Assembly (NCBI GenBank): GCA_029624815.1
Contig: JARSSH010000060.1
Location: 124,001 to 188,000 of the forward strand
Length of the DNA stretch: 64,000 nt
Source: Candidatus Competibacter sp.
GTDB taxonomy: Bacteria; Pseudomonadota; Gammaproteobacteria; Competibacterales; Competibacteraceae
Reading direction: 5' to 3'
The notes beneath the pieces were generated by a model. That model made no database searches and was not told the DNA's origin. It saw only the letters and a list, made by a program, of their open reading frames with translations. Numbering within the stretch: position 1 is the stretch's first letter; each line of letters opens with the position of its first letter. A program made the translations under genes and the position numbers. This document shows, one piece after another, positions 32,583 to 43,234 of this stretch.

Positions 32583-33266
32583 ATGGGTCAGAAAGTCAAC
32601 CCCACGGGGATACGACTGGGAATCTCTTCCGACTGGACCTCCAAATGGTACGCCGGCAGCAAAAGCTTCCCCGACCTGCTGGAAACCGATCTGCGGGTGC
32701 GTCAGTTCTTGAAGAAGAAGCTGGCCAGCGCCTCGGTCAGCCGGATTCAGATCGAGCGACCGGCCCGCTTGGCGCGCATCACGATTCACACCGCCCGTCC
32801 GGGCGTGGTGATTGGCAAGAAGGGCGAGGATATCGAAGCGCTGCGTAAGGCGGTTGCCCGGATGATGGGTTTGGAGGTCAAGGATCTGCAGATCAACATC
32901 GAGGAAATCCGCAAGCCGGAACTGGACGCGCATCTGGTGGCCGAGGGTGTGGCCCAGCAGTTGGAGCGGCGCATCATGTTCCGCCGGGCGATGAAGCGCA
33001 CGGTTGCCAACGCTATGCGTTTGGGGGCGCTAGGGATTAAAATACAAATTTCCGGTCGGCTGAACGGGGCCGAGATCGCTCGTGGCGAATGGACCCGTGA
33101 AGGGCGGGTGCCGCTGCATACCCTGCGTGCCAACATCGATTATGGCCTCGCCGAAGCCAGGACCACCTACGGGGTGATCGGCATCAAGGTCTGGATCTTT
33201 AAGGGCGAAGTGTTCGGTTTCGAGCGGCAGGGTGAGGCGAAACTCGAGAAGGCCGCGGCCGGTTGA
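32583..33266 (+). CDS. rpsC: 30S ribosomal protein S3
   Basis: A 227-residue mRNA-entry protein. It starts [14 protein letters not shown], with a type II KH domain ([20 protein letters not shown]) and a C-terminal [16 protein letters not shown]-type segment. A strong hairpin follows its stop, before rplP. Confidence 0.98.
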   Translation: MGQKVNPTGIRLGISSDWTSKWYAGSKSFPDLLETDLRVRQFLKKKLASASVSRIQIERPARLARITIHTARPGVVIGKKGEDIEALRKAVARMMGLEVKDLQINIEEIRKPELDAHLVAEGVAQQLERRIMFRRAMKRTVANAMRLGALGIKIQISGRLNGAEIARGEWTREGRVPLHTLRANIDYGLAEARTTYGVIGIKVWIFKGEVFGFERQGEAKLEKAAAG

Positions 33267-33283
33267 ACGTCTGGGGTTGTTGC

Positions 33284-33311
33284 GGAACTCCGCGCCGCGC
33301 CGCGGAGTTCC
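33284..33311. other. Strong hairpin between rpsC and rplP
   Basis: An 11-bp perfect stem (ggaactccgcg / cgcggagttcc) with a six-base loop, followed on the plus strand by TTGTTTATAAA. It is terminator-like but has no clean T run. It sits inside the S10 operon, where this junction is usually only a few bases long. It could be an attenuator, an RNase processing site or a stabiliser. Confidence 0.7.
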
Positions 33312-33333
33312 TTGTTTATAAACGAGACAGAAC

Positions 33334-33747
33334 ATGTTACAGCCGAAAAGAACCAAATTTCGCAAGCAGCGCAAGGGGCGCAACACCGGCGTTGCCACCA
33401 GCGGCACCCATGTCAGTTTCGGTGAGTACGGGCTGAAATGCACGACCCGCGGGATGTTGACCGCTCGCCAGATCGAAGCTGCTCGCCGGGCCATCAATCG
33501 CTATATCAAGCGTGGCGGCAAGGTGTGGATCCGTATTTTTCCGGATAAGCCCATCACCAAAAAACCGCTGGAAGTGCGCATGGGCAGCGGCAAGGGCAAC
33601 GTCGAGTACTGGGTGGCCCGGATTAAGCCCGGTCGCGTGCTGTATGAAGTGGAAGGGGTGTCCGAAGCCATCGCCCGCGAGGCATTCCGCCTGGCGGCGG
33701 CCAAGCTCCCCGTGCGGACGGTCTTCGTGACCCGGACGGTGATGTGA
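33334..33747 (+). CDS. rplP: 50S ribosomal protein L16
   Basis: A 137-residue protein at the A-site tRNA corridor. It begins [19 protein letters not shown], with [12 protein letters not shown] and [14 protein letters not shown]. The arginine hydroxylated by RoxA lies in the conserved [11 protein letters not shown] segment. Its TGA overlaps the rpmC ATG (TGATG). Confidence 0.98.
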   Translation: MLQPKRTKFRKQRKGRNTGVATSGTHVSFGEYGLKCTTRGMLTARQIEAARRAINRYIKRGGKVWIRIFPDKPITKKPLEVRMGSGKGNVEYWVARIKPGRVLYEVEGVSEAIAREAFRLAAAKLPVRTVFVTRTVM

Positions 33748-33941
33748 TGAATGTGAGCGAGTTGCGGCACAAGAGCGCGGACGAACTGAAACAGGAACTG
33801 CTGGCGCTGCTGCGCGAGCAGTTCAACCTGCGGATGCAAAAGGCCACCGGCCAAGCGAGTAAATCCCACCTGTTCAAGCAGGTGCGACGCAGTATCGCGC
33901 GGGTCAAAATGGTGTTGAGCGAAAAGGCGGGCCAGGCATGA
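33747..33941 (+). CDS. rpmC: 50S ribosomal protein L29
   Basis: A 64-residue two-helix protein at the tunnel exit beside L23. It begins [20 protein letters not shown]. Starts and stops overlap both rplP and rpsQ, giving translational coupling. Confidence 0.97.
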   Translation: MNVSELRHKSADELKQELLALLREQFNLRMQKATGQASKSHLFKQVRRSIARVKMVLSEKAGQA

Positions 33942-34198
33942 CGGCGGAAAAACAGGTGGAGCGCACCCTGACTGGGCGCGTGACGAGCAACAAGATGGAC
34001 AAGACCATCACCGTGGCCATCGAACGGTTGGTCAAACATCCCGTTTACGGCAAGTATATCCGCCGAACCACCAAGCTCCACGCGCACGACGAGCACAATC
34101 AGTGCCGTGAGGGTGATATGGTGGCTATCAAACAATGCCGGCCTTTGTCCAAATCCAAATCCTGGATGTTGGTCGATGTGGTCCGGCGCGCGCAATAG
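33938..34198 (+). CDS. rpsQ: 30S ribosomal protein S17
   Basis: An 86-residue OB-fold primary binder of 16S rRNA. It contains [20 protein letters not shown] and a C-terminal [16 protein letters not shown]. The ATG overlaps the rpmC stop (ATGA). It is the last gene of the S10 operon. Confidence 0.98.
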   Translation: MTAEKQVERTLTGRVTSNKMDKTITVAIERLVKHPVYGKYIRRTTKLHAHDEHNQCREGDMVAIKQCRPLSKSKSWMLVDVVRRAQ

Positions 34199-34268
34199 CC
34201 GCCGCGGCCGGGCCGGTGGTGCCCGACACGGCCGTCTTTTCCAAAATCCGTGAACGGAATGTAGAACC

Positions 34269-34637
34269 ATGATTCAGATGCAAACGATGTTGGATGTCGC
34301 CGACAACAGCGGCGCCCGCCGGCTGATGTGCATCAAGGTGCTGGGAGGATCCCACCGCCGGTACGCGCATGTTGGCGACGTTATCAAGGTCAGCGTCAAG
34401 GACGCGATCCCTCGCGGCAAGGTCGGCAAGGGCGAAGTTTATAACGCTGTGGTGGTTCGCACTCGCAAGGGCGTGCGCCGGCCGGACGGATCGCTGATTC
34501 GTTTCGATGGTAATGCCGCGGTATTGCTCAACAACAAGTTGGAGCCGATCGGCACCCGTATCTTCGGACCAGTGACCCGCGAGCTGCGTGGCGAACGGTT
34601 CATGAAAATTATTTCCCTGGCGCCGGAAGTGCTGTGA
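34269..34637 (+). CDS. rplN: 50S ribosomal protein L14
   Basis: A 122-residue intersubunit-bridge protein and docking site of Rsf[21 protein letters not shown] is diagnostic. It is the first gene of the spc operon. The 70-base gap before it holds an imperfect GC-rich hairpin (cggccgggc.../gcccgacacggccg) followed by tcttttcc, which may be a partial S10 terminator. Confidence 0.98.
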   Translation: MIQMQTMLDVADNSGARRLMCIKVLGGSHRRYAHVGDVIKVSVKDAIPRGKVGKGEVYNAVVVRTRKGVRRPDGSLIRFDGNAAVLLNNKLEPIGTRIFGPVTRELRGERFMKIISLAPEVL

Positions 34638-34655
34638 AGCAGGAGGAAGGCGGTA

Positions 34656-34973
34656 ATGCGCAGAATTCGAAAAGACGATGAGGTGATCGTCATTGCCGGC
34701 AAGGACAAGGGCCGGCACGGCAAGGTGATGCGAGTGGTGAACGACGACCGCGTGCTTGTGGCCGGTGTGAACCTGATCAAGCGGCACACCAAACCCAACC
34801 CGGCTCGTGGCGTGGCCGGTGGCATCGTCGAGCGCGAAGCGGCGATTCACAGTTCCAACGTGCTGTTGTTCAACCCGGCCACCAGGAAAGGCGATCGGAT
34901 CGGGTTCCGGATCCTGGAGGACGGCCGCAAGGTCCGCTACTTCAAATCCAATAATGAAGTCGTGGATGCCTGA
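34656..34973 (+). CDS. rplX: 50S ribosomal protein L24
   Basis: A 105-residue assembly initiator with an N-terminal KOW motif ([20 protein letters not shown]). It lies 18 bases after rplN. Confidence 0.98.
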   Translation: MRRIRKDDEVIVIAGKDKGRHGKVMRVVNDDRVLVAGVNLIKRHTKPNPARGVAGGIVEREAAIHSSNVLLFNPATRKGDRIGFRILEDGRKVRYFKSNNEVVDA

Positions 34974-34983
34974 GGAGACGGTT

Positions 34984-35523
34984 ATGGCCCGGCTGCAACA
35001 TTATTATCGTGAAACAGTGATGCCGCGGTTGCGCGAGCAGTTCAGTTACCAGAATGTCATGGAAGTGCCACGCATCACCAAGATCACCCTGAATATGGGG
35101 GTGGGTGAGGCGGTTGCCGACAAAAAGGTGATGGAACACGCGACTAGTCACTTGACCCAGATCGCAGGCCAGAAGCCAATAGTTACCCTGTCGCGCAAGT
35201 CTATCGCCGGCTTCAAGATTCGAGCCGGCTGGCCGATCGGCTGCAAGGTGACGCTGCGACGCGAACGGATGTACGAGTTCCTGGACCGGTTGGTGAATGT
35301 GGCTATCCCGCGCATCCGAGACTTTCGCGGATTCAGTGCCCGCGCCTTCGACGGTCGCGGTAACTATAGCTTGGGCGTGCGTGAGCAGATCATTTTTCCC
35401 GAGATCGACTACGACAAGATCGACGCGATCCGCGGTCTGGATATCACGATCACCACGACCGCGCGGACCGACGAAGAGGGGCGCGCGCTGCTGGCCGCGT
35501 TCAATTTCCCGTTCCGAAACTGA
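34984..35523 (+). CDS. rplE: 50S ribosomal protein L5
   Basis: A 179-residue 5S rRNA-binding protein. The ATG giving [20 protein letters not shown] fits the family; the longer open frame upstream overlaps rplX out of phase. It contains [20 protein letters not shown] at the C-terminus. Confidence 0.98.
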   Translation: MARLQHYYRETVMPRLREQFSYQNVMEVPRITKITLNMGVGEAVADKKVMEHATSHLTQIAGQKPIVTLSRKSIAGFKIRAGWPIGCKVTLRRERMYEFLDRLVNVAIPRIRDFRGFSARAFDGRGNYSLGVREQIIFPEIDYDKIDAIRGLDITITTTARTDEEGRALLAAFNFPFRN

Positions 35524-35533
35524 GGATGAGTCT

Positions 35534-35839
35534 GTGGCAAAACAAAGCATGATCAATCGCGAGGCGAAGCGGGCCCGTACCGTCGAGCAGTATGCCGCCA
35601 GGCGCGCCGCGCTCAAGGAAGCGATTCGCGATCCCGCCAGCAGCGACGAGCAACGGCGGGAAGCGCAAAAACGGCTGCAGGTCTTGCCGCGCGATGCAAG
35701 CCCGGTTCGGATGCACAACCGTTGTCGCTTGACCGGCCGGTCGCATGGTTTCTATCGCAAGTTTGGTTTGGGGCGTAATAAATTGCGGGAAGCCACGATG
35801 CGTGGCGACGTGCCGGGTTTGCGCAAGGCCAGTTGGTGA
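35534..35839 (+). CDS. rpsN: 30S ribosomal protein S14
   Basis: A 101-residue S14 of the long, zinc-free (C-minus) type: the C-terminal region reads [20 protein letters not shown] without a zinc ribbon. It starts with GTG ([13 protein letters not shown]), ten bases after rplE; upstream frame extension is not coding. Confidence 0.97.
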   Translation: MAKQSMINREAKRARTVEQYAARRAALKEAIRDPASSDEQRREAQKRLQVLPRDASPVRMHNRCRLTGRSHGFYRKFGLGRNKLREATMRGDVPGLRKASW

Positions 35840-35940
35840 GTGTTTCGACACCGGATGGCCGGAGAAGACGCTTAAGTTCAGGGTTGGCTCCACTGCTGGT
35901 GGGGGAACCCGATACTGACTATGTGGAGTTGTTTTAGAAT

Positions 35941-36339
35941 ATGAGCATGACAGATCCTATCGCGGATATGCTGACACGCATCCGTAACGCCCAGCGCGCC
36001 GCCAAGGCACAGGTCGGCATGCCTGCTTCCAAGTTGAAGGCAGCGATTGCCCGAGTGCTGCGGGACGAGGGTTACATCGCCGATTTCGCGATCACGCAGA
36101 CCACTCCCAGCAAGGCGGAGTTGACCATTGTCCTTAAGTATTTCGAGGGCCGGCCAGTCATCGAGCGGATCGAACGAGTCAGCCGCGCCAGCCGACGGGT
36201 GTTTCGCGGCAAGGGCGAGTTACCCAAGGTGATGGGCGGTTGGGGTGTGGCCATTGTGTCCACCTCCAAGGGCTTGATGAGCGACCGCGCGGCCCGCGCC
36301 GCTGGCCACGGCGGCGAAGTATTGTGCCTCGTGGCGTAA
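35941..36339 (+). CDS. rpsH: 30S ribosomal protein S8
   Basis: A 132-residue 16S rRNA binder; in E. coli it represses the spc operon. [16 protein letters not shown] and the C-terminal [20 protein letters not shown] are diagnostic. A 101-base gap, with a gggtt...aaccc stem, precedes it, longer than other spc junctions. Confidence 0.98.
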   Translation: MSMTDPIADMLTRIRNAQRAAKAQVGMPASKLKAAIARVLRDEGYIADFAITQTTPSKAELTIVLKYFEGRPVIERIERVSRASRRVFRGKGELPKVMGGWGVAIVSTSKGLMSDRAARAAGHGGEVLCLVA

Positions 36340-36352
36340 AGGAGCGGTATTC

Positions 36353-36925
36353 ATGACAACCGAAATCAAGGAAAAGCAAATTCGCGTCTCGCGCGTCGGT
36401 AAACAGCCGGTCGTCGTGCAGGCTGGGGTCAGTGTGGCCATTGATGGCCAACACGTCACTCTCAAAGGTAAAAAGGGTTCGGCCGATCTCCGGGTGCATC
36501 CATGGGTGACGGTCCGGCAGCACGGCGATGCCTTGGTGGTCAATCCTCACCAGATCACCAATGATCCCAAGCATCGGGCGATGACCGGCACCATGCGAGC
36601 CCTGCTCAACAACATGATGATCGGAGTTACCCAGGGGTTCGAACGCAAGCTGCAACTGGTCGGTGTCGGCTACCGTGCTCAAGCGCAAGGCAAGGTGCTG
36701 AATTTGACCCTCGGCTTTTCTCATCCGGTCGAGTTTAAGATACCGGAAGGTATCGTCATCGAAACGCCTACCCAGACCGAGGTGGTCGTTCGCGGAATGG
36801 ACAAGCAGCAGGTCGGCGAAGTCGCCGCCAAGATCCGCGCCTACCGACCACCGGAGCCTTACAAGGGCAAGGGGGTGCGCTACGCGAACGAAACTATCAT
36901 CCTGAAAGAAGCCAAGAAGAAGTAA
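36353..36925 (+). CDS. rplF: 50S ribosomal protein L6
   Basis: A 190-residue two-lobed protein near the factor-binding site. The N-terminus (MTTEIKEKQIRVSRVGKQPV) is about 11 residues longer than the E. coli protein. The C-terminal signature is RPPEPYKGKGVRYANE. Confidence 0.97.
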   Translation: MTTEIKEKQIRVSRVGKQPVVVQAGVSVAIDGQHVTLKGKKGSADLRVHPWVTVRQHGDALVVNPHQITNDPKHRAMTGTMRALLNNMMIGVTQGFERKLQLVGVGYRAQAQGKVLNLTLGFSHPVEFKIPEGIVIETPTQTEVVVRGMDKQQVGEVAAKIRAYRPPEPYKGKGVRYANETIILKEAKKK

Positions 36926-36934
36926 GGACTTGCC

Positions 36935-37309
36935 ATGGATAAGAAAGCAGCCGACAAAAAGACCACGCGCCTGCGGCGTGGGTTGCGGACTCGGCTTAAG
37001 ATCCGCGAACTGGGTGTTTGCCGGTTGTGTGTGCACCGCACACCCCGCCACATCTACGCTCAGTTGATCGACCCGGCTCCGACCGGCGATCGGACTTTGG
37101 CGGCCGCATCCACCTTGGAGTCGGCGCTGCGCCAGACGCTGAAGAGCACGGGCGATGTCAATGCGGCCAAGGCGGTGGGCAAGGCGATTGCCGAGAAGGC
37201 CAAGGCCATCGGCATCGCCCGGGTCGCGTTCGACCGCTCCGGTTTCAAGTACCACGGCCGGATCAAGGCGTTGGCTGAAGCCGCCCGCGAAAACGGTTTG
37301 GAGTTTTAA
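36935..37309 (+). CDS. rplR: 50S ribosomal protein L18
   Basis: A 124-residue 5S rRNA-binding protein with HIYAQLIDP and a C-terminal [20 protein letters not shown]. The N-terminus is a basic extension of a few residues. Confidence 0.97.
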   Translation: MDKKAADKKTTRLRRGLRTRLKIRELGVCRLCVHRTPRHIYAQLIDPAPTGDRTLAAASTLESALRQTLKSTGDVNAAKAVGKAIAEKAKAIGIARVAFDRSGFKYHGRIKALAEAARENGLEF

Positions 37310-37321
37310 GAGATAAACAGC

Positions 37322-37831
37322 ATGGCGACGAATGTAGAAAGCACCCAGAATTCCGACGGCTTGCAGGAAAAGCTGATTGCCGTCAACCGTGTGGCCAAGG
37401 TCGTCAAAGGCGGTCGCCAGTTCGGTTTCACGGCGCTGACCGTGGTGGGCGATGGCAATGGCCGGGTTGGTTTGGGCTATGGCAAGGCCCGCGAGGTGCC
37501 CATGGCCATCCAGAAAGCGATGGACAAGGCGCGTAAGAGCATGTGCAGCGTGCCGCTGAACGGGGTCACCTTGCAATATCCCATCACGGCGGAGCACGGT
37601 GCGGCGCGAGTGTTCATGCAGCCGGCTTCCGAAGGCACCGGCATCATCGCCGGCGGCGCCATGCGTGCTGTGTTCGATGTGGTGGGGGTTAAGGATGTGT
37701 TGGCCAAATGCATCGGTTCGCGCAATCCGATCAATGTGGTGCGGGCGACCATCCGTGGACTGAGCACCATGAAGGCGCCCGATTATCAGGCTGCCAAGCG
37801 TGGCAAGAACGTGGACGAAATTCGGAGTTGA
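37322..37831 (+). CDS. rpsE: 30S ribosomal protein S5
   Basis: A 169-residue fidelity protein. It contains [20 protein letters not shown], the region where spectinomycin resistance arises, and [15 protein letters not shown]. It lies 12 bases after rplR. Confidence 0.98.
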   Translation: MATNVESTQNSDGLQEKLIAVNRVAKVVKGGRQFGFTALTVVGDGNGRVGLGYGKAREVPMAIQKAMDKARKSMCSVPLNGVTLQYPITAEHGAARVFMQPASEGTGIIAGGAMRAVFDVVGVKDVLAKCIGSRNPINVVRATIRGLSTMKAPDYQAAKRGKNVDEIRS

Positions 37832-37836
37832 GGGAC

Positions 37837-38019
37837 ATGGCCGACAAGCTGAAAGTCACTCTGGTCAAGAGTGTGCATGGCCGTCTGGCTGCCCATAAGG
37901 CCTGCGTGCGCGGGCTGGGGCTACGACGGTTGCATGGGAGTTCGATGGTCATCGATACCCCGGAAAATCGCGGTATGATCCGCAAAGTTTCCTATCTGCT
38001 GAAAGTCGAGGAGGCCTGA
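37837..38019 (+). CDS. rpmD: 50S ribosomal protein L30
   Basis: A 60-residue protein with [20 protein letters not shown] and [11 protein letters not shown]. The ATG lies five bases after the rpsE stop and within GAGGGAC; the longer open frame upstream overlaps rpsE out of phase. Confidence 0.97.
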   Translation: MADKLKVTLVKSVHGRLAAHKACVRGLGLRRLHGSSMVIDTPENRGMIRKVSYLLKVEEA

Positions 38020-38023
38020 AGCC

Positions 38024-38458
38024 ATGCGACTTAATACCCTCAAGCCGGCGCCCGGCAGCCGGCCTGACAAGCAGCGGCTCGGACGAGGTATCGGTTCTGG
38101 GCTCGGCAAGACCGGTGGCCGCGGTCACAAGGGTCAGCACGCCCGAGCCGGAGGCTACCACAAGGTCGGTTTCGAGGGTGGTCAAATGCCTTTGCAGCGA
38201 CGGTTGCCCAAGCGTGGTTTCCGCTCGATGACCGCCCAGTACACCGCGGAAGTGCGGTTGCGCGACCTTGCCAGGGTTGCGGCCGACGTGATCGATCTGG
38301 CGGCGCTCAAGGCAGCGAATCTCGTGCCGGCTTTTGCTAGGCAAGCCAAGGTTATTCTTTCCGGAACGGTGGATAAGCCGCTGACCTTGCGCGGTTTGGC
38401 GCTGACACGGGGCGCCAGGGCCGCACTACTGGCGACCGGCGGAACGATCCACGAGTAG
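38024..38458 (+). CDS. rplO: 50S ribosomal protein L15
   Basis: A 144-residue late-assembly protein with the glycine/arginine-rich N-terminus [20 protein letters not shown] and [15 protein letters not shown]. Confidence 0.98.
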   Translation: MRLNTLKPAPGSRPDKQRLGRGIGSGLGKTGGRGHKGQHARAGGYHKVGFEGGQMPLQRRLPKRGFRSMTAQYTAEVRLRDLARVAADVIDLAALKAANLVPAFARQAKVILSGTVDKPLTLRGLALTRGARAALLATGGTIHE

Positions 38459-38463
38459 CGACG

Positions 38464-39792
38464 ATGGCGACTGCCCTGCCGGATCTCGGCAAGATGACCG
38501 AACTGCGCCAGCGCCTGTTGTTTTTGCTGGGGGCGTTGATGGTGTTCCGTGTCGGCGCGCATATTCCGGTGCCGGGCATCGATCCGAATGCCATGGCACA
38601 GTTATTCAGCCAGCAGCGTGGCACCATCCTCGACATGTTCAACATGTTCTCAGGCGGCGCCTTGGGCCGGTTGAGCCTGTTCGCGCTCGGGGTGATGCCC
38701 TATATCTCGGCCTCGATCATCCTGCAGCTTATGTCCATGGTGGTGCCATCGCTGGAACAGTTGCGCAAAGAGGGAGGGGCCGCCGGCCGCCATGCGCTGA
38801 CCCGCTACACGCGCTACCTGACGGTGGTGTTGGCGGCCTTTCAGGCGGTCGGCGTCGGCATCGCGCTGCAGAGTCAGACGGTGGGCAGCACCTCGGTGGT
38901 GATCGCACCCGGCATCGGCTTCCTTATGACCGCCACGATTACGCTGGTGGCCGGCACCATGTTCCTGGTGTGGCTGGGCGAGCAGGTGACCGAGCGCGGC
39001 ATCGGGAACGGTATTTCCATGCTGATTTTCGCCGGTATCGTCGCGGGCTTGCCGCAGGCGGTGGGCGGTACTCTGGAATTGGCGCGCACGGGTGAATTGC
39101 ATGTCATGTTGGTGCTGTTCCTGCTGGCGCTCACGGTCGTGGTGACCGGCTTCGTGGTATTCGTCGAGCGGGGGCAAAGGCGCATCACGGTTAATTACGC
39201 CAAGCGCCAGCAGGGCCGGCGGATGTACGCCGCCCAGACGACCCATCTGCCGTTGAAGCTGAACATGTCCGGGGTGATACCACCGATCTTTGCGTCCAGC
39301 CTGATTCTATTTCCGGCGACGCTGGGCAGTTGGTTTGGCAATGCGCCCAACATGGAGTGGCTGCGCGACATCAGTTCGACCTTGTCGCCGGGACAGCCGC
39401 TGTACGTGCTGATTTATGCCAGTCTGATTATTTTCTTCTGTTTTTTCTACACGGCGCTGGTTTTCAATTCCAAGGAAACCGCCGACAACCTGAAAAAATC
39501 CGGAGCGTTCATTCCCGGTATTCGGCCAGGCGCGCAGACGGCAACGTATATCGACAAGGTACTGACCCGGCTGACGCTAGTTGGAGCCGTCTATATCACT
39601 GTGGTTTGTCTGCTGCCGGAGTTCCTGATTCTGTACTGGCGGGTACCGTTCTATTTTGGCGGCACCTCGCTGTTGATTATCGTGGTGGTGGTTATGGATT
39701 TCATGGCCCAAGTCCAGGCGCATCTGATGTCGCATCAGTATGAAAGCCTGTTGAAAAAGAACAGCTTCAAGGGTCAAAGCCTGCTGCGTTGA
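38464..39792 (+). CDS. secY: Protein translocase subunit SecY
   Basis: A 442-residue channel subunit of SecYEG with ten membrane helices. Markers are [16 protein letters not shown] (helix 2 plug region), the cytoplasmic loop [15 protein letters not shown] and the C-terminal [10 protein letters not shown]. It lies five bases after rplO, the classical spc position. Confidence 0.98.
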   Translation: MATALPDLGKMTELRQRLLFLLGALMVFRVGAHIPVPGIDPNAMAQLFSQQRGTILDMFNMFSGGALGRLSLFALGVMPYISASIILQLMSMVVPSLEQLRKEGGAAGRHALTRYTRYLTVVLAAFQAVGVGIALQSQTVGSTSVVIAPGIGFLMTATITLVAGTMFLVWLGEQVTERGIGNGISMLIFAGIVAGLPQAVGGTLELARTGELHVMLVLFLLALTVVVTGFVVFVERGQRRITVNYAKRQQGRRMYAAQTTHLPLKLNMSGVIPPIFASSLILFPATLGSWFGNAPNMEWLRDISSTLSPGQPLYVLIYASLIIFFCFFYTALVFNSKETADNLKKSGAFIPGIRPGAQTATYIDKVLTRLTLVGAVYITVVCLLPEFLILYWRVPFYFGGTSLLIIVVVVMDFMAQVQAHLMSHQYESLLKKNSFKGQSLLR

Positions 39793-39846
39793 GCGGAAAC
39801 CGCCCGCCGTTGTCCCCACGATATTTGCCGATTTTGGAGAACGATC

Positions 39847-39960
39847 ATGAAAGTACGCGCCTCGGTCAAAAAAATTTGCCGTAATTGCAAAATCGTCCGC
39901 CGCGATCGCGTGGTGCGGGTGATTTGCAAGGACGCCCGCCACAAGCAACGGCAGGGATAA
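39847..39960 (+). CDS. rpmJ: 50S ribosomal protein L36
   Basis: A 37-residue protein, [20 protein letters not shown] at the start, with the zinc ligands C11, C14, C27 and H32 all present (zinc-dependent C-plus form). GGAGAACG lies just upstream. It sits between secY and rpsM as in E. coli. Confidence 0.97.
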   Translation: MKVRASVKKICRNCKIVRRDRVVRVICKDARHKQRQG

Positions 39961-40056
39961 AACCGATTCATTGATATTGATCTACATCGCCGAGTGGGGT
40001 AGATTTCCGCTTCTTTGCGTAGCGAACACCCGGCACGAGGGGAGGAGCTTCAAGGC

Positions 40057-40413
40057 ATGGCCCGTATTGCAGGTATCAATATCCCGGTCAACAAACATGC
40101 GGTGATCGCGCTGCAGGCTATCTACGGGATCGGTAAGACCCGTGCTGGCCGGATCTGTGCGGCAGCCAACGTCGCCCCGGACATCAAGGTCCGTGACCTG
40201 GATGAGGCTCAGGTGGATGCGTTACGTGCCGAAGTCACCAAGCACGTCGTGGAAGGCGATCTACGCCGTGAAGTATCCATGAGCATTAAGCGGTTGATGG
40301 ACTTGGGGTGCTATCGCGGCGTGCGCCACCGGCGCGGCTTGCCGGTGCGCGGCCAGCGCACCCGAACCAATGCACGAACCCGTAAGGGTCCGCGCCGTGC
40401 GGTTCGCAAGTAG
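40057..40413 (+). CDS. rpsM: 30S ribosomal protein S13
   Basis: A 118-residue head protein that contacts P-site t[23 protein letters not shown] and [17 protein letters not shown] are diagnostic. The ATG has GGGGAGGAG upstream; the longer upstream frame is not family sequence. It is the first gene of the alpha operon. Confidence 0.98.
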   Translation: MARIAGINIPVNKHAVIALQAIYGIGKTRAGRICAAANVAPDIKVRDLDEAQVDALRAEVTKHVVEGDLRREVSMSIKRLMDLGCYRGVRHRRGLPVRGQRTRTNARTRKGPRRAVRK

Positions 40414-40455
40414 GTCGGCGGTACTTTTTGGAATTTCATCGGCATAGGTTGGAGC

Positions 40456-40845
40456 ATGGCAAAACCGGTTACCAAAACGCGCAAGCGCGTCAAAAAGAAT
40501 GTCGTGGATGGCATCGCGCATATTCACGCATCGTTCAACAATACCATCATCACGATCACGGATCGTCAGGGCAACGCGTTGGCGTGGGCCACGTCGGGAG
40601 GTTCGGGTTTTCGTGGGTCGCGCAAAAGCACCCCGTTCGCGGCGCAGGTTGCCGCCGAGCGGGTTGGAAATATGGTGAAGGAATTCGGCCTCAAGAACTT
40701 GGAAGTCAATGTCAAGGGACCTGGACCCGGTCGGGAATCCGCCGTGCGCGCGCTGAATGCCGCTGGTTTCAAGGTCATGAGTATTATGGACGTAACGCCT
40801 ATTCCGCATAACGGTTGTCGTCCCCCGAAACGCCGTCGCGTTTAG
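40456..40845 (+). CDS. rpsK: 30S ribosomal protein S11
   Basis: A 129-residue platform protein with [20 protein letters not shown] and a C-terminal [16 protein letters not shown]. Confidence 0.98.
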   Translation: MAKPVTKTRKRVKKNVVDGIAHIHASFNNTIITITDRQGNALAWATSGGSGFRGSRKSTPFAAQVAAERVGNMVKEFGLKNLEVNVKGPGPGRESAVRALNAAGFKVMSIMDVTPIPHNGCRPPKRRRV

Positions 40846-40860
40846 TTCAGGAGTTATACC

Positions 40861-41481
40861 GTGGCGAGATATCTCGGTCCCAAGTGCAAGCTGAGTCGTC
40901 GGGAAGGTGTGGATCTATTTCTGAAGTCTACCGCCCGTCCACTGGAATCCAAGTGCAACCTGGAGCGGTTACCGGGCCAGCATGGCGCACGGCGTCCCCG
41001 TCTTTCCGATTACGGAATGCAGTTACGCGAAAAACAGAAATTGCGGCGCATCTACGGAGTGCTGGAGCGGCAATTTCTAAATTACTACAAGAAAGCGGCC
41101 AGCGGTAAAGGTTCCACGGGTGAAAACCTGCTGAAGCTGCTGGAATGCCGGCTGGATAATGTTGTGTACCGCATGGGTTTTGGCAGTACTCGCGCCGAGG
41201 CCCGCCAGTTGGTTTCCCACCGAGCGATCACCGTTAATGGCCAGCGGGTCAATATTCCTTCTTATCAGGTTAGGCCGGAAGACGTTGTCGCGATTCATGA
41301 AAAAAGTCGTACTCAGACTCGCATTCAGTATGCGCTGCAACTGGCCCAAGGTCATGGCTTTGTGGATTGGGTCGAAGTGGATGCCAGCAAAATGAGCGGG
41401 GTGTTCAAGCGGATTCCCGATCGTGGCGATCTGCCGCCGGATATCAACGAATCCCTGGTTGTAGAGCTGTACTCCAAGTGA
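40861..41481 (+). CDS. rpsD: 30S ribosomal protein S4
   Basis: A 206-residue 16S assembly initiator; in E. coli it represses the alpha operon. It begins [20 protein letters not shown] and has the S4 RNA-binding fold ([20 protein letters not shown]). It is the zinc-free form. It starts with GTG, 15 bases after rpsK. Confidence 0.98.
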   Translation: MARYLGPKCKLSRREGVDLFLKSTARPLESKCNLERLPGQHGARRPRLSDYGMQLREKQKLRRIYGVLERQFLNYYKKAASGKGSTGENLLKLLECRLDNVVYRMGFGSTRAEARQLVSHRAITVNGQRVNIPSYQVRPEDVVAIHEKSRTQTRIQYALQLAQGHGFVDWVEVDASKMSGVFKRIPDRGDLPPDINESLVVELYSK

Positions 41482-41501
41482 TCGACCCCGAGGGGGAACG
41501 G

Positions 41502-42605
41502 ATGGTGGGTGCTTTTGATTTGCTGAAACCGACCCGCGTCGAGGTGGAAAAACTAACGCCGCGATTGGCGCGGGTGAGTGTGGAGCCGCTGGAACGTGGG
41601 TTTGGCTATACCCTCGGTAACGCACTGCGGCGGATTTTGCTCTCATCCATACCGGGCGCCGCGATTGTCGAGTGTGAGATTGAGCAGGTGCTGCACGAGT
41701 ATTCCACCATTGAGGGTGTGCAGGAAGATGTGATCGATATTCTTCTTAACCTCAAGGGCGTGGCGGTGACCTTGCAGGAAGGCGTCGGTGAGGCGAGTCT
41801 GACGTTAACCAAAAAAGGCCCAGGGCCAGTCACGGCGGGTGATATTGAGAAGAGCCATGCCGTGGAGATCATTAACCCGGAACATGTCATCGCCCATCTG
41901 ACCAAGAGTGGCGAGTTGAGCATGCGGCTCAAGATCGAGCAAGGTCGTGGTTACTGGCCGGCGGCCCAGCGGGAGGGGTCCGACGGCGAATCGCGGCCGA
42001 TCGGCCGGTTGCGCTTGGATGCTTCGTTTAGCCCGATTGAGCGGATCAGCTATCGGGTTGAGAGCGCTCGCGTCGAACAGCGCACCAACTTGGATAAGCT
42101 GATTCTGAATCTGGAGACCAACGGCACCATCGATCCGGAAGAAGCGATTCGCACGGCGGCTCGAATCCTGTTGGACCAACTGTCTGTATTTGTGGATCTT
42201 AAGGGTAAAAGAGACGAGCCTCTGCCACCGCCGCCAGTGGATATCGATCCGGTTCTAATGCAGCCGGTGGATGATTTGGAACTCACCGTGCGATCAGCCA
42301 ATTGCTTGAAGGCAGAGAATATTTACTATATTGGCGATCTAGTCCAACGGACCGAAGCGGAGCTTCTCAAGACCCCCAATCTTGGTAAGAAATCGCTGAC
42401 CGAGATTAAGGATGTGCTGGCCAAATATAAGCTGGTTTTGGGGATGAAGGTTGATAATTGGCCACCACCAAATCTGAGCGTGGAAGCGGAGGAGCGCGCG
42501 GCCGCGCGGCGCGCGGCGGCTGAAGCGGATAGATCCTTGCAGGAAGAGGGTTCAAAACCTGTGGTTAGCGATGCCGATGCCGATGCCGATGCCGATGCCG
42601 AGTAG
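41502..42605 (+). CDS. rpoA: RNA polymerase alpha subunit, with extended acidic C-terminus
   Basis: A 367-residue alpha subunit. The N-terminal assembly domain has [20 protein letters not shown]; the C-terminal DNA/activator-binding domain has [20 protein letters not shown] and [18 protein letters not shown] chose the ATG giving [16 protein letters not shown], preceded by GAGGGGGA; the open frame upstream overlaps rpsD. It is about 38 residues longer than E. coli RpoA. The extra tail is an alanine/glutamate-rich helix ([20 protein letters not shown]) ending in five Asp-Ala pairs encoded by five perfect GATGCC repeats. Confidence 0.98.
   Translation: MVGAFDLLKPTRVEVEKLTPRLARVSVEPLERGFGYTLGNALRRILLSSIPGAAIVECEIEQVLHEYSTIEGVQEDVIDILLNLKGVAVTLQEGVGEASLTLTKKGPGPVTAGDIEKSHAVEIINPEHVIAHLTKSGELSMRLKIEQGRGYWPAAQREGSDGESRPIGRLRLDASFSPIERISYRVESARVEQRTNLDKLILNLETNGTIDPEEAIRTAARILLDQLSVFVDLKGKRDEPLPPPPVDIDPVLMQPVDDLELTVRSANCLKAENIYYIGDLVQRTEAELLKTPNLGKKSLTEIKDVLAKYKLVLGMKVDNWPPPNLSVEAEERAAARRAAAEADRSLQEEGSKPVVSDADADADADAE
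42570..42599 (+). repeat. Hexanucleotide microsatellite (GATGCC)x5 at the 3' end of rpoA
   Basis: Five exact tandem GATGCC units, directly before GAG TAG. In frame they encode Asp-Ala repeats, so changes in copy number would lengthen or shorten the tail by two residues without a frameshift. Confidence 0.95.
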
Positions 42606-42677
42606 GATCGACTTTGGGTTTTCCCTGAATTCAATGATTATTGATTACCCGATTTTAAGTCTCAAGGAATAATTGTC

Positions 42678-43052
42678 ATGCGCCATCGCAAAGCCGGCCG
42701 CAAGCTAAACCGTACTAGCAGCCATCGTAAAGCCATGTTGCGTAATATGGCTACTTCGTTATTTACCCACGAGCTGATCCGTACCACCTTGCCTAAGGCC
42801 AAGGAGTTGCGTCAGGTGGCTGAGCCGCTGATCACACTGTCGAAACAAGATAGTGTGGTCCATCGTCGGCTGGCGTTTGACCGATTGCGCGACCGGGATG
42901 TGGTGACCAAACTGTTCAATCAGTTGGGGCCACGCTATCAGTCGCGTCCAGGCGGTTATCTGCGTATTCTGAAATGCGGGTTTCGAGCTGGCGACAATGC
43001 GCCGATGGCTTATGTGGAGTTGATGGATCGCCCCGATGCGGCGGGCGAATGA
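42678..43052 (+). CDS. rplQ: 50S ribosomal protein L17
   Basis: A 124-residue tunnel-exit protein beginning [20 protein letters not shown], with [20 protein letters not shown]. It is the last gene of the alpha operon and is followed by a terminator. Confidence 0.98.
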   Translation: MRHRKAGRKLNRTSSHRKAMLRNMATSLFTHELIRTTLPKAKELRQVAEPLITLSKQDSVVHRRLAFDRLRDRDVVTKLFNQLGPRYQSRPGGYLRILKCGFRAGDNAPMAYVELMDRPDAAGE

Positions 43053-43081
43053 GCCAAGCCACATATCCAGTTGCAAAACCG

Positions 43082-43105
43082 AGCCGGGTCTAAGCCCGGC
43101 TTTTT
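43082..43105 (+). terminator. Terminator of the alpha operon
   Basis: A 7-bp perfect stem AGCCGGG/CCCGGCT with a six-base loop, followed by five T residues, 30 bases after the rplQ stop. Confidence 0.92.
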
Positions 43106-43234
43106 CATTGCGGGGCTAGGATGATCGTTTCGAAACCAAATTGCCCGTGGGCGACACCAGACGGGCGACCCAACTTATGGGTCGATTGCTGAAATCCGTG
43201 GCAAATGAGAATGAGACTCCTGACGGACGTCCCG

